Source of the DNA: Prochlorococcus sp. AG-409-F19
GTDB taxonomy: Bacteria; Cyanobacteriota; Cyanobacteriia; PCC-6307; Cyanobiaceae
DNA: 37,873 bases
Assembly: GCA_003215795.1 (NCBI GenBank)
Contig: QCJV01000008.1
Coordinates: 1 to 37,873, forward strand
Reading direction: 5' to 3'
In this document: one piece after another, positions 20,365-27,869 of the stretch
Layout: the number at the start of each line of letters is the position of its first letter
Numbering within the stretch: position 1 is the stretch's first letter
Program-made: the position numbers and the translations under genes
Notes under the pieces: model-generated
Seen by the model: the letters and a program-made list of their open reading frames with translations, nothing else
Database searches by the model: none
Told to the model about the DNA's origin: nothing

Positions 20365-21810
20365 GTGAGTAAAACGAATTTCGATTTTGATTTAATTGTC
20401 ATTGGGGCAGGGTATGGTGGCTTTGATGCTGCTAAACATGCTGCTGAACATGGCATGAAAGTTGGGATTATTGAATCTAGGGAAATGGGAGGAACTTGCG
20501 TTAATAGGGGTTGTGTCCCTTCAAAGGCCTTGTTGGCTGCTAGCGGCAAGGTGCGAGAACTGGCAGATTCTGACCATTTATCTAAGTTTGGTATTCATGC
20601 AGCACCTGTTCGCTTCGAACGACGAAAGATTGCTGATCATGCAAATAATTTAGTGTCTAATGTTAGGAATAATTTGACAAAAACATTAGAGAGAGCTGGT
20701 GTGACTATTCTTCGAGGGGAAGGGCGCCTAGCAGGGGATCAGAAAGTTGGGTTGAGAGAAATTAATGGTGTTGATCGCGTTTTATCAGCACAAGACGTTA
20801 TTTTGGCAACGGGCTCAGATCCATTTGTTCCTCCAGGTATTGAGCTGGATGGACGAACAGTTTTCACAAGTGATGAGGCTGTAAATTTAGAATGGCTTCC
20901 TAGATGGATCGCAATTATTGGCAGTGGATATATAGGATTGGAATTTGCAGATATTTATACAGCTTTGGGATGTGAAGTGACAATGATTGAGGCGTTGGAT
21001 AGAGTAATGCCTACATTCGATCCGGATATAACAAAGATTGCTGCACGTAATTTGATTACAGGCAGAGATATAGATGCAAAGTCAGGTGTCCTAGCAAGCA
21101 AAGTTTCTCCAGGTTGCCCAGTGAAAATAGAACTTTCTGATGTTAGTACACGCAAGTTGGTTGAAGAATTAGAAGTGGATGCAGTTCTTGTTGCTACAGG
21201 AAGGGTCCCAAGTAGTAAAAATTTAAATCTGACTTCTTTGTCTGTTGAGACCAATAAAGGCTTTATACCTATTGATGATTCGATGCGGGTTCTCTCGAAT
21301 GGTCGGCCATTGCCACATCTTTGGGCTGTTGGAGATGTGACTGGAAAGTTAATGTTGGCGCACACTGCAGCAGCACAAGGAACAGTTGCTGTTGAAAATA
21401 TTCTTGGAAACATTAGAACAATTGATTATAGAAGTATTCCTGCTGCGACTTTTACTCATCCAGAAATAAGTTCGGTTGGATTCTCTGAAGACGAGGCTAG
21501 CGACTTCTCTGCTCAGGAAGGTTTTCAGCTTGGAATTGTTCGAAGCTATTTCAAGGCAAATTCAAAGGCTTTGGCTGAGTTGGAGAGTGATGGGTTAATG
21601 AAACTATTGTTCAGAAAAGATACCGGCGAGATTCTAGGTGCTCATATATACGGCCTACATGCCGCTGATCTAATACAAGAAGTAGCTAATGCATTAGCAA
21701 GAAAGCAAACTGTAATCGAATTGTCTAGAGAAGTTCATACGCACCCTACTTTGAGTGAAGTTGTGGAAGTTGCCTATAAGCAGGCGGCTAACCAATTGAA
21801 AAGCTCTTAA
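20365..21810 (+). CDS. lpd: Dihydrolipoamide dehydrogenase (E3)
   Basis: 481 residues from a GTG start. FAD-dependent flavoprotein that reoxidises lipoyl groups of the pyruvate dehydrogenase complex. FAD site GAGYGGFDAAKHAAEHG (14-30); redox disulfide Cys45/Cys50 in GGTCVNRGCVPSKALL; NAD site IIGSGYIGLEFADIY; C-terminal catalytic His-Glu pair region HTHPTLSEVVE. The complex's E1 alpha gene, pdhA, lies elsewhere in the window. It is followed by trpC after 22 nt. Confidence 0.96.
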   Translation: MSKTNFDFDLIVIGAGYGGFDAAKHAAEHGMKVGIIESREMGGTCVNRGCVPSKALLAASGKVRELADSDHLSKFGIHAAPVRFERRKIADHANNLVSNVRNNLTKTLERAGVTILRGEGRLAGDQKVGLREINGVDRVLSAQDVILATGSDPFVPPGIELDGRTVFTSDEAVNLEWLPRWIAIIGSGYIGLEFADIYTALGCEVTMIEALDRVMPTFDPDITKIAARNLITGRDIDAKSGVLASKVSPGCPVKIELSDVSTRKLVEELEVDAVLVATGRVPSSKNLNLTSLSVETNKGFIPIDDSMRVLSNGRPLPHLWAVGDVTGKLMLAHTAAAQGTVAVENILGNIRTIDYRSIPAATFTHPEISSVGFSEDEASDFSAQEGFQLGIVRSYFKANSKALAELESDGLMKLLFRKDTGEILGAHIYGLHAADLIQEVANALARKQTVIELSREVHTHPTLSEVVEVAYKQAANQLKSS

Positions 21811-21832
21811 CTAGTTTTACTTGATTTATCAG

Positions 21833-22714
21833 ATGGAGATTCGACGACGTCCACCAAATCCTAAAATTCAGGTAGCGAATCTAGAATATGCAATACCGCA
21901 TAAAGATTCTGAACCTCGTAATATTCTCGAAAAGATTGTTTGGGAGAAGGAGCGTGAAGTGACGCTTGCTCGAGAACGTGTGCCATTGTCAAAATTGATT
22001 GAAAAAATTAATACATTGACTCAACCTAAGGATTTCTTAAGAGCTTTAAAGGATTCTGATCATTGTCCATCTGTGATTGCGGAGATTAAGAAAGCAAGCC
22101 CTAGTAGGGGAGTCATTAGAGAAGATTTTGATCCAATTCAAATAGCCCTTGCTTATGAAAAAGGAGGTGCAACATGCATCTCTGTATTAACTGATAAAAC
22201 TTTTTTCCAAGGAAGTTTTGATGTTTTAAAGAATGTTCGACAAAGAATTGAATTGCCTTTACTCTGCAAGGATTTTATTCTTCATCCTTATCAGATTTAC
22301 CAAGCTAGAGCTGCAGGTGCTGATGCTATTTTATTAATAGCAGCAATACTGTCTGATCAAGACCTAACCTATTTAAAAAAGATAGCATCAAACCTTTCTC
22401 TGTCCGTTTTGCTTGAGGTTCATAACGTGGAAGAATTAGGAAGGGTCCTTTCCATTGGTGGATTCCCTTTGATCGGAATAAATAATAGGGATCTCAAAAC
22501 ATTTGAAACTGATATAGCTACTACTGAGAAGTTATCTAAAGCATGTTCTAGTACTTTAAAAGAACAGAATATTTTGATCGTAAGTGAGTCTGGCCTTTTT
22601 ACTCGTAAAGATTTAGACAATGTTGTTTCTTTTGGAGCTCAAGCAGTTTTAGTTGGGGAGTCATTAATGAGGCAACCTGATGTTTTAAAAGCTTTGAAGA
22701 CAATTATTGGATAG
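21833..22714 (+). CDS. trpC: Indole-3-glycerol phosphate synthase
   Basis: TIM-barrel enzyme of tryptophan synthesis, 293 residues from ATG 21833 ([19 protein letters not shown]), the N-terminus typical of cyanobacterial TrpC. An in-frame TTG at 21821 would add four residues. Catalytic and substrate regions: [60 protein letters not shown] and VSESGLFT. Clustered with lpd upstream. Confidence 0.96.
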   Translation: MEIRRRPPNPKIQVANLEYAIPHKDSEPRNILEKIVWEKEREVTLARERVPLSKLIEKINTLTQPKDFLRALKDSDHCPSVIAEIKKASPSRGVIREDFDPIQIALAYEKGGATCISVLTDKTFFQGSFDVLKNVRQRIELPLLCKDFILHPYQIYQARAAGADAILLIAAILSDQDLTYLKKIASNLSLSVLLEVHNVEELGRVLSIGGFPLIGINNRDLKTFETDIATTEKLSKACSSTLKEQNILIVSESGLFTRKDLDNVVSFGAQAVLVGESLMRQPDVLKALKTIIG

Positions 22715-22814
22715 AATAAATTGGATAATCGCTCAGTAATTACTTCTTTTATTTATAAGAAAAATTTACAAATTGCCTGCTTGTTGGGCAGACTTGAAGA
22801 AGTTTTTGAATGAA

Positions 22815-23483
22815 ATGTTTTTTAGTATCTTGACTGGTTTTGCTGCTGGTGCTTTGCATGTAGTGAGAGGTGCTGACCATTTAGTTGCAATGGCACCATC
22901 AGCCTTTCGGAAACCAAGATTGGCTCTTAAGAGTGGTTTTGAATGGGGATTAGGTCATTCTGCTGGTGTCCTTCTTTTATCTATCGCTGGGGTTCTGATT
23001 AAGGATTTTGTGCAAATTGAAAGGATGTCTAATTTTGCTGAGCTATGCGTAGGAGTATTCCTCCTGATTGTAGGGACATTGACCATTAAAACTGCTTTTG
23101 GGTTACGTATACATACTCATACTCACAATCATGGGAATGGATCAAAACATCAACATTTTCATTTTCATTTAAGAGGAAGGAAAAAACATAGTAGTCACTC
23201 TCATGCTTCGACAAGTTTGGGATTTCTTCATGGAATTGCTGGAGCCAGTCATTTGTTAGCAGTTATACCTGCTTTGGCGTTGCCTCCATTTGGTGCTTTT
23301 CTATATTTGTTGTTCTACCTTGTAGGTTCTGTTATTGCAATGGGAGTAGTTATTTCTGTGATGTCTTTAGCAACATTGCGAGTGGGTAAAAAGGCTATTC
23401 CTCTTTTGTTTGCTATTACAGGGTCACTATCAGTTTTTACAGGTCTTTTTTGGATTCAGAAAACATCTTATTATATTTTTTAA
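22815..23483 (+). CDS. Histidine-rich nickel-transporter-like membrane protein next to NiSOD (SodT candidate)
   Basis: 222 residues from ATG 22815; a TTG at 22773 would add 14. Hydrophobic throughout, with about six membrane segments. An N-terminal HVVRGADHLVAMAP (15-28), GLGHSAGV (46-52) and HGIAGASHLLAVIPAL (139-154) resemble the metal-binding helices of the NiCoT/UreH-like nickel permeases. Between them lies a loop (100-130) with 11 histidines, a likely metal-binding stretch. It converges on sodX with a 7-nt gap. A nickel permease has been reported beside NiSOD genes in marine cyanobacteria, and the neighbourhood supports nickel supply for NiSOD here. Specificity for nickel is inferred. 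Confidence 0.85.
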   Translation: MFFSILTGFAAGALHVVRGADHLVAMAPSAFRKPRLALKSGFEWGLGHSAGVLLLSIAGVLIKDFVQIERMSNFAELCVGVFLLIVGTLTIKTAFGLRIHTHTHNHGNGSKHQHFHFHLRGRKKHSSHSHASTSLGFLHGIAGASHLLAVIPALALPPFGAFLYLLFYLVGSVIAMGVVISVMSLATLRVGKKAIPLLFAITGSLSVFTGLFWIQKTSYYIF

Positions 23484-23490
23484 ACAACGT

Positions 23491-23862
23491 TTAAATAGGA
23501 ATTATGGCTTCTACAATTCCTTGTATTTGACTTGTATGAATTTGTCCAAACTGACGACTATCAATGCTTTTTGACTGATTCTCCCCAAGAATTTCTATTG
23601 CTTCAGAATTAATTTTTGAAATTCGTTTAACAATTGTGATTTCCTTTTTTAAAGGATGAGTTGCTACTACCAATAGTCCTTCTGAAAGCTCAGACTCAAA
23701 GTTTTTAAAAGGTTTATAAATTATCAGGTCACCTTCTTTTAATGTCGGATACATGGAATCCCCTGAAACACGACAGTGCTTCAGGGAACCAGTTAATAAA
23801 GAAAAAAGAAAGCCCAAGATGCTCTTTCGAGCAAGATGATTTCTTAACTGGCTGTGGTCCAA
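23491..23862 (-). CDS. sodX: NiSOD maturation peptidase (signal-peptidase-like)
   Basis: 123 residues of the S26 signal peptidase family. Catalytic Ser36 is in RVSGDSMYPTLKEGD, the Lys79 region in ITIVKRISK, and the late box in GENQSKSIDSRQFGQI. SodX-type peptidases remove the short leader of the NiSOD precursor so that its N-terminal His can bind nickel. The gene directly follows sodN. With the TTG start at 23862 it overlaps sodN by 19 nt; another in-frame TTG at 23817 would remove the overlap and leave a hydrophobic N-terminus ahead of the Ser motif. Confidence 0.93.
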   Translation of the reverse strand: MDHSQLRNHLARKSILGFLFSLLTGSLKHCRVSGDSMYPTLKEGDLIIYKPFKNFESELSEGLLVVATHPLKKEITIVKRISKINSEAIEILGENQSKSIDSRQFGQIHTSQIQGIVEAIIPI

Positions 23863-24317
23863 GAATCTGAACGACCTTTAGATGTCCAGAACATGTTATG
23901 GATTTTTTCTACAGCAGCCATTAACTCCTCAGCTTTTCCTTGATCAATATTGACTTTGCAAGCGCTACATAGCTTTGCTGCTTTCCAGAAAGTGTCATGC
24001 AAGTCAGGGAAAGCTGCCAAATGTTCTGGCTTGAAATAATCGGTCCACAGAATCAACAGTTCTTCTTTTGTTTCTTGTGCTTGCTCTTCTTTTACAGCAA
24101 CAAATCTTGAGAAAGTATTGTTATAAGTCGCCCAAGCTGTTGCATCATTGCCTTCAGGAGGAGCTAAAGCAATTAACTTTTTGGTCATAGAAAGTACTGC
24201 TTCAGCAGCAATACGTGCTGATGCAGGATCGTATACACCACAAGGCCCATCACAATGAGCCAGTGCTTTCTTTGCAGGAAGACTTTTTAAAATGGATGAA
24301 ATTGCCGAACGAAGCAT
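23844..24317 (-). CDS. sodN: Nickel superoxide dismutase precursor
   Basis: 157 residues. The leader MLRSAISSILKSLPAKKALA (1-20) is followed by the nickel hook HCDGPCGVYDPA, with nickel ligands His21, Cys22 and Cys26, which become residues 1, 2 and 6 after cleavage. The mature 137-residue part is alpha-helical by its pattern, with a WTDYFKPEHL segment and a CSACK pair. The enzyme converts superoxide to oxygen and hydrogen peroxide, and suits iron-poor ocean water. It lies between an FKBP gene and sodX; two inverted repeats occur in the 83 nt before it. Confidence 0.97.
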   Translation of the reverse strand: MLRSAISSILKSLPAKKALAHCDGPCGVYDPASARIAAEAVLSMTKKLIALAPPEGNDATAWATYNNTFSRFVAVKEEQAQETKEELLILWTDYFKPEHLAAFPDLHDTFWKAAKLCSACKVNIDQGKAEELMAAVEKIHNMFWTSKGRSDSWTTAS

Positions 24318-24333
24318 TTGGCATTAATGAAAA

Positions 24334-24353
24334 CCTAGTAACACATTACTTGG
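24334..24353. promoter_or_regulatory. Inverted repeat 17 nt upstream of sodN
   Basis: CCTAGTAACACATTACTTGG forms an 8-bp inverted repeat around CACA, with one T-T mismatch. It could be an operator or a hairpin in the sodN leader. The GTA/TAC pair has a 6-nt spacer, not the 8 nt of an NtcA box, so I do not call NtcA. Function is unproven. Confidence 0.4.
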
Positions 24354-24388
24354 CTATGAGAATTAATGAGTGCTTTTTGATTTTTATG

Positions 24389-24404
24389 GTAGAAAGATTT
24401 CTAC
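24389..24404. promoter_or_regulatory. Perfect hairpin at the fkpA stop / sodN upstream region
   Basis: GTAGAAAGATTTCTAC is a perfect inverted repeat (6-bp stem with a 4-nt loop, or 7 with a tight loop). It overlaps the TAG stop of the FKBP gene. On the minus strand no T-run follows, so it is not a textbook terminator. It could stabilise a 3' end or modulate read-through from the FKBP gene into sodN. Confidence 0.4.
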
Positions 24405-24994
24405 TGAACACTTAATAATTCAACTTCAAAAATCAAAGTTGCATTTGGAGGGATGACACCACCTGCTCCTCTCTCTCCATATCCTAAGGAGGGTGGAATA
24501 GTTAGTTCTCTCTTCCCTCCAACTTTCATGCCTTCAACTCCTTCGTCCCACCCTTTGATTACTCTTCCAGCCCCCAGAGGGAATGTGAAAGGAGCCCTCC
24601 CATAGCTACTATCGAATTCTTTCCCATTTTCTAGAGTTCCTTTGTAGTTAACTGAGACATTCTTGCCCTTTAGAGCTGTCTCTCCATTTCCAATTACAAC
24701 CTCAGTAATACGAAGGCCTGTGGATGTTGTTTCTGTCTTTAAGGAACCTCCTAGAGGGCTTGTATTTGTTGATGAATCGTTTGCCATGGTGAAAAGAGAA
24801 GGGTTGGGGTCGTCTGGATCCAATTCCAGTGGATTATTTATTGTTGTTTGATTCTCTAGGGTTTGTACCCCAGAATTAAAAGCTGTTGATACGTTGTTTT
24901 CAGCAGACGCAACTGTTGGAGAAATGACTTGACTGGCAACCGCCACAATTATGCAAGCCAGGAAAACTGAAAAACTAATGAAGATTTCTTTCAC
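24401..24994 (-). CDS. Exported FKBP-type peptidyl-prolyl isomerase
   Basis: 197 residues from a GTG start. N-terminal hydrophobic segment (4-24) and an ASA cleavage-like site after residue 31 suggest export or membrane anchoring, to periplasm or thylakoid lumen. A low-complexity linker leads to one FKBP domain at about 100-197: VSVNYKGTLENGKEFDSSYG, FPLGAGRVIKGWDEGVEGMK, IPPSLGYGERGAGGVIPPN, ATLIFEVELLSV. The Tyr, Asp, Trp and Phe positions of active FKBPs are kept. It lies 83 nt upstream of sodN on the same strand and diverges from lnt. Confidence 0.92.
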   Translation of the reverse strand: MKEIFISFSVFLACIIVAVASQVISPTVASAENNVSTAFNSGVQTLENQTTINNPLELDPDDPNPSLFTMANDSSTNTSPLGGSLKTETTSTGLRITEVVIGNGETALKGKNVSVNYKGTLENGKEFDSSYGRAPFTFPLGAGRVIKGWDEGVEGMKVGGKRELTIPPSLGYGERGAGGVIPPNATLIFEVELLSVQ

Positions 24995-25086
24995 GGAAAT
25001 TTATAATTCATCTGGATTGATTCTTGCAGAAGAATTGTCATTAAGGCTTTTTGTTTTTGGAAAGAGTAAAAATCAAATAGTTTTTT

Positions 25087-26583
25087 GTGGTGCCTGAAAA
25101 GATGAGTAATAGTAGTAAAAAATATTTGGCATTCTTTTTGGGAACATCTGGGGGCCTCCTTGCTGGTGTAGGCCTATCTCAAGGTGGCTTTTTGTTTACT
25201 TTATTTGCACTGGCGTTGCTCTGGGCATCTAAAAATTTCCCGACTGCGGGTTGTTTGTGGGGGGGGGTCGCCACTTTGCTAAGTCATCGTTGGCTTTTAG
25301 CACTTCACCCTTTGACTTGGTTAGGTGTTTCTGAGTGGTTAAGTCTTCCAATTGCGGTATTGATATGGCTCTCTTGTGGCGTCTTTGGGGCTTTGCTAGT
25401 TGGATGTTGGTGCTTTTTGGGGAATACGTCTTTTTTTTATAACACTGATCAAACTTCAATTAAGAAGCAACTTTTATCTGCTTTTGCTTTGGCATTGATT
25501 TGGGGTTTGATAGAAGTATGTCTTACAAAAAGCCCACTGTTTTGGGTTGGACTAAGTGTCAGCTTTTTGCCTCAGGATAGATGGTTGGTTGGTTTGGCCA
25601 GGTGGATTGGTGCAGGAGGAGTAGTTACCATTCAATTGTTAATGGGGTGGTGGCTTTGGCAGATTGGAGTTGCAAAGCGAAGAGGGAGACCTTTGTTGGG
25701 TTTATTGGTTTGGGGTGCTTTCGCTTTATTGCTAATTCATTATTTGGGTTGGCAACTTATTTCTAATGACAAGTTTTCATCTACTAAGCGAATAGCTCTT
25801 TGGCAAACAAACATTCCGACAAGAGAGAAATTCACAACTTTGCAATTAAAGAGACTTCCTGATTCTATTCAAGCAGCATTAGAGCAGGCCAAACAAATGA
25901 ATGCTGACTTTTTGGTTGCCCCTGAAGGAACAATGCAACCAGATCAGATACTTGCTTCTCCTGCTTCACTTCCATTCCTCACAGGAGGATTTCGTTGGAT
26001 TGATGGAAAGCAAAGAAGTGCTTTGCTTGTTTTCAGAGAGGGTGAAACACGTTTTAAAGAAGTGATTGATAAATATCGCTTAGTTCCATTAGGAGAATGG
26101 CTACCGAGTTTGCCTGGAATTACTCCAAAAGGTCTTTCTTTTGTAGGTGGTCTTGAGCCTGGGGAAGCGTCAAGATTACTTCGTTGGAATGGACCACCAG
26201 TAGGCGTTGCTATTTGTTATGAACTTAGTGATGGAAATGCTTTAGCTAAGGCAACAATGAGAGGAGCTGAATGGATTTTATCTATTGCTAACTTAGATCC
26301 CTATCCATTGTCTCTTCAAAAGCAGTTCATTGCCTTGGCCCAATTGCGGAGTATTGAATTAGCTAGGGATGTAATTACTGTTGCAAATACTGGCCCAACT
26401 TCTTTAGTCTTAAGTTCAGGAGAAGTCTTATCATTAATACCTCCTTTTAAGAATAAAGTCGCTTCTATAGATGTGCATTTATCTAATGAAATCAGTGGTT
26501 ATGCTCGTTGGAAAGAATTGCCATTGATAACTAGTTTAATAATTGCTCTTTATGCGATTTGCCAACTCAAAAGAACCATTTGA
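25087..26583 (+). CDS. lnt: Apolipoprotein N-acyltransferase
   Basis: 498-residue membrane enzyme adding the N-acyl chain to lipoproteins. The first half (about 1-230) is hydrophobic with several membrane segments. The C-terminal nitrilase-like domain has the expected triad regions: Glu in FLVAPEGTMQPD, Lys in VIDKYRLVPLGEW and Cys in VGVAICYEL. The start is uncertain: GTG at 25087 or 25090, or ATG at 25102 (MSNSSKKYLAFF). A run of nine G (25259-25267) lies in the coding sequence at CLWGGVA, and the frame is intact across it. It converges on mnmA with a 10-nt gap. Confidence 0.94.
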   Translation: MVPEKMSNSSKKYLAFFLGTSGGLLAGVGLSQGGFLFTLFALALLWASKNFPTAGCLWGGVATLLSHRWLLALHPLTWLGVSEWLSLPIAVLIWLSCGVFGALLVGCWCFLGNTSFFYNTDQTSIKKQLLSAFALALIWGLIEVCLTKSPLFWVGLSVSFLPQDRWLVGLARWIGAGGVVTIQLLMGWWLWQIGVAKRRGRPLLGLLVWGAFALLLIHYLGWQLISNDKFSSTKRIALWQTNIPTREKFTTLQLKRLPDSIQAALEQAKQMNADFLVAPEGTMQPDQILASPASLPFLTGGFRWIDGKQRSALLVFREGETRFKEVIDKYRLVPLGEWLPSLPGITPKGLSFVGGLEPGEASRLLRWNGPPVGVAICYELSDGNALAKATMRGAEWILSIANLDPYPLSLQKQFIALAQLRSIELARDVITVANTGPTSLVLSSGEVLSLIPPFKNKVASIDVHLSNEISGYARWKELPLITSLIIALYAICQLKRTI

Positions 26584-26593
26584 TAATGATTGT

Positions 26594-27823
26594 TTAGCCC
26601 AAATTATTTTTTTCTATTATTCCGCCTCCAAGTAGAACTTCACCGTCATAGAAAACTGCAGCTTGTCCTGGAGTAATAGAAAATTGCTCCAATTGAAAAA
26701 GCAAATTGCAACGATAAGGTCGTTTGCTTTGAATATCTTTTAATAAAGGTTCTATAGGAGTAAGAGTGGCTACTACAGGTTTGCTTCTATAACGTAATTG
26801 AACTTCTACTTTAAGATCCTCCTTAGGTGGCTCAATTGAGACCCAGTTGATTTCACCAACAGTACAATCTATCTGGCTTGCGTCTGATCTAGGAGCTACT
26901 ATTACTCGATTAGTTGAAGCTTCTATTTCTATGACATGAAGGGGTTCTTCCCAGGCAATCCCTAGCCCTTTTCTTTGACCAATGGTGAAGTGCTCAATAC
27001 CATCATGATGACCCAAAACCGTACCATTCTTAAGAACAATCTCTCCGTTATTAGGTGGTAGATAATTGTCTAAGAATGCTTTCATAGAACCATGATGCTC
27101 AGCTAGGCATAGGTCTTGGCTTTCGGGTTTAGTTGCAGTTCTTAGATTCAATCGACTTGCTTCTTTTCTTGTCTCTGATTTTTTTAATTCTCCAAGAGGA
27201 AAAACCACTTTCCCAAGAACTTCTTGGGATAAGTCGTAAAGAAAATAACTTTGATCTTTTGATTCATCCAGACCTCTTAGAAGTTGATGACGGTTAATTA
27301 TTTGTTTTTGATTATTGTGTTCACTTGTATCTTCATGAAAATATCTTATTCGAGCATAGTGACCTGTTGCAATGCGATCTATCCCTAGCTTTTCGTTGCT
27401 CCATTCGAGCATTGGTGAAAATTTTACAAAACGATTGCATTTTGAACAGGGTAAAGGAGTAATACCTTCTTCATATCCTTGAACTACAGATTCAATAATC
27501 TCCTTTTTAAAGTTTTCTCTTGCATCAATTACATGATGTGGAATTTGAAGTTGTTTGCAGATGCCAGCTGCATCAATAAGACCATCTGTACAACATGAAC
27601 CTTTGCCACTCATTAACCAAAGAGTTATCCCTTCAACTTTCCACCCTGCTTCTACAAGAAGAGCAGCAGTTAAAGAACTGTCGACTCCTCCAGAAAGGCC
27701 TACAGCGATCTCATGATCACCGCGAACTTCTTTTAATCTTTTTAAGACTTCTTCTCCTTCAGGCGTAGGTTCTGCTTTTTGTTTGATCGATAAACATGAT
27801 GTTTGTTTTGGCTTAATAGTCAT
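26594..27823 (-). CDS. mnmA: tRNA-specific 2-thiouridylase MnmA
   Basis: 409 residues. It thiolates the wobble uridine of tRNA-Lys, -Glu and -Gln. The PP-loop is [16 protein letters not shown] (41-56). Catalytic cysteines are seen as Cys129 in [11 protein letters not shown] and Cys239 in [13 protein letters not shown]. An additional [11 protein letters not shown] segment (75-85) is like that of cyanobacterial and plastid relatives. The N-terminus is about 30 residues longer than in E. coli. Divergent from nnrDE with a 46-nt gap. Confidence 0.94.
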   Translation of the reverse strand: MTIKPKQTSCLSIKQKAEPTPEGEEVLKRLKEVRGDHEIAVGLSGGVDSSLTAALLVEAGWKVEGITLWLMSGKGSCCTDGLIDAAGICKQLQIPHHVIDARENFKKEIIESVVQGYEEGITPLPCSKCNRFVKFSPMLEWSNEKLGIDRIATGHYARIRYFHEDTSEHNNQKQIINRHQLLRGLDESKDQSYFLYDLSQEVLGKVVFPLGELKKSETRKEASRLNLRTATKPESQDLCLAEHHGSMKAFLDNYLPPNNGEIVLKNGTVLGHHDGIEHFTIGQRKGLGIAWEEPLHVIEIEASTNRVIVAPRSDASQIDCTVGEINWVSIEPPKEDLKVEVQLRYRSKPVVATLTPIEPLLKDIQSKRPYRCNLLFQLEQFSITPGQAAVFYDGEVLLGGGIIEKNNLG

Positions 27824-27869
27824 TGCCCTGCTAAATTTTTAATAGTTTGGGAGTAAATGTTGAACAGTT

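Noticed and set aside
20955..21413. 152-codon frame antisense to lpd
   Set aside because: Shadow of a strongly conserved gene on the opposite strand; no protein family features.
24338..24349. NtcA nitrogen-control box upstream of sodN
   Set aside because: GTA and TAC are separated by 6 nt, not the required 8.
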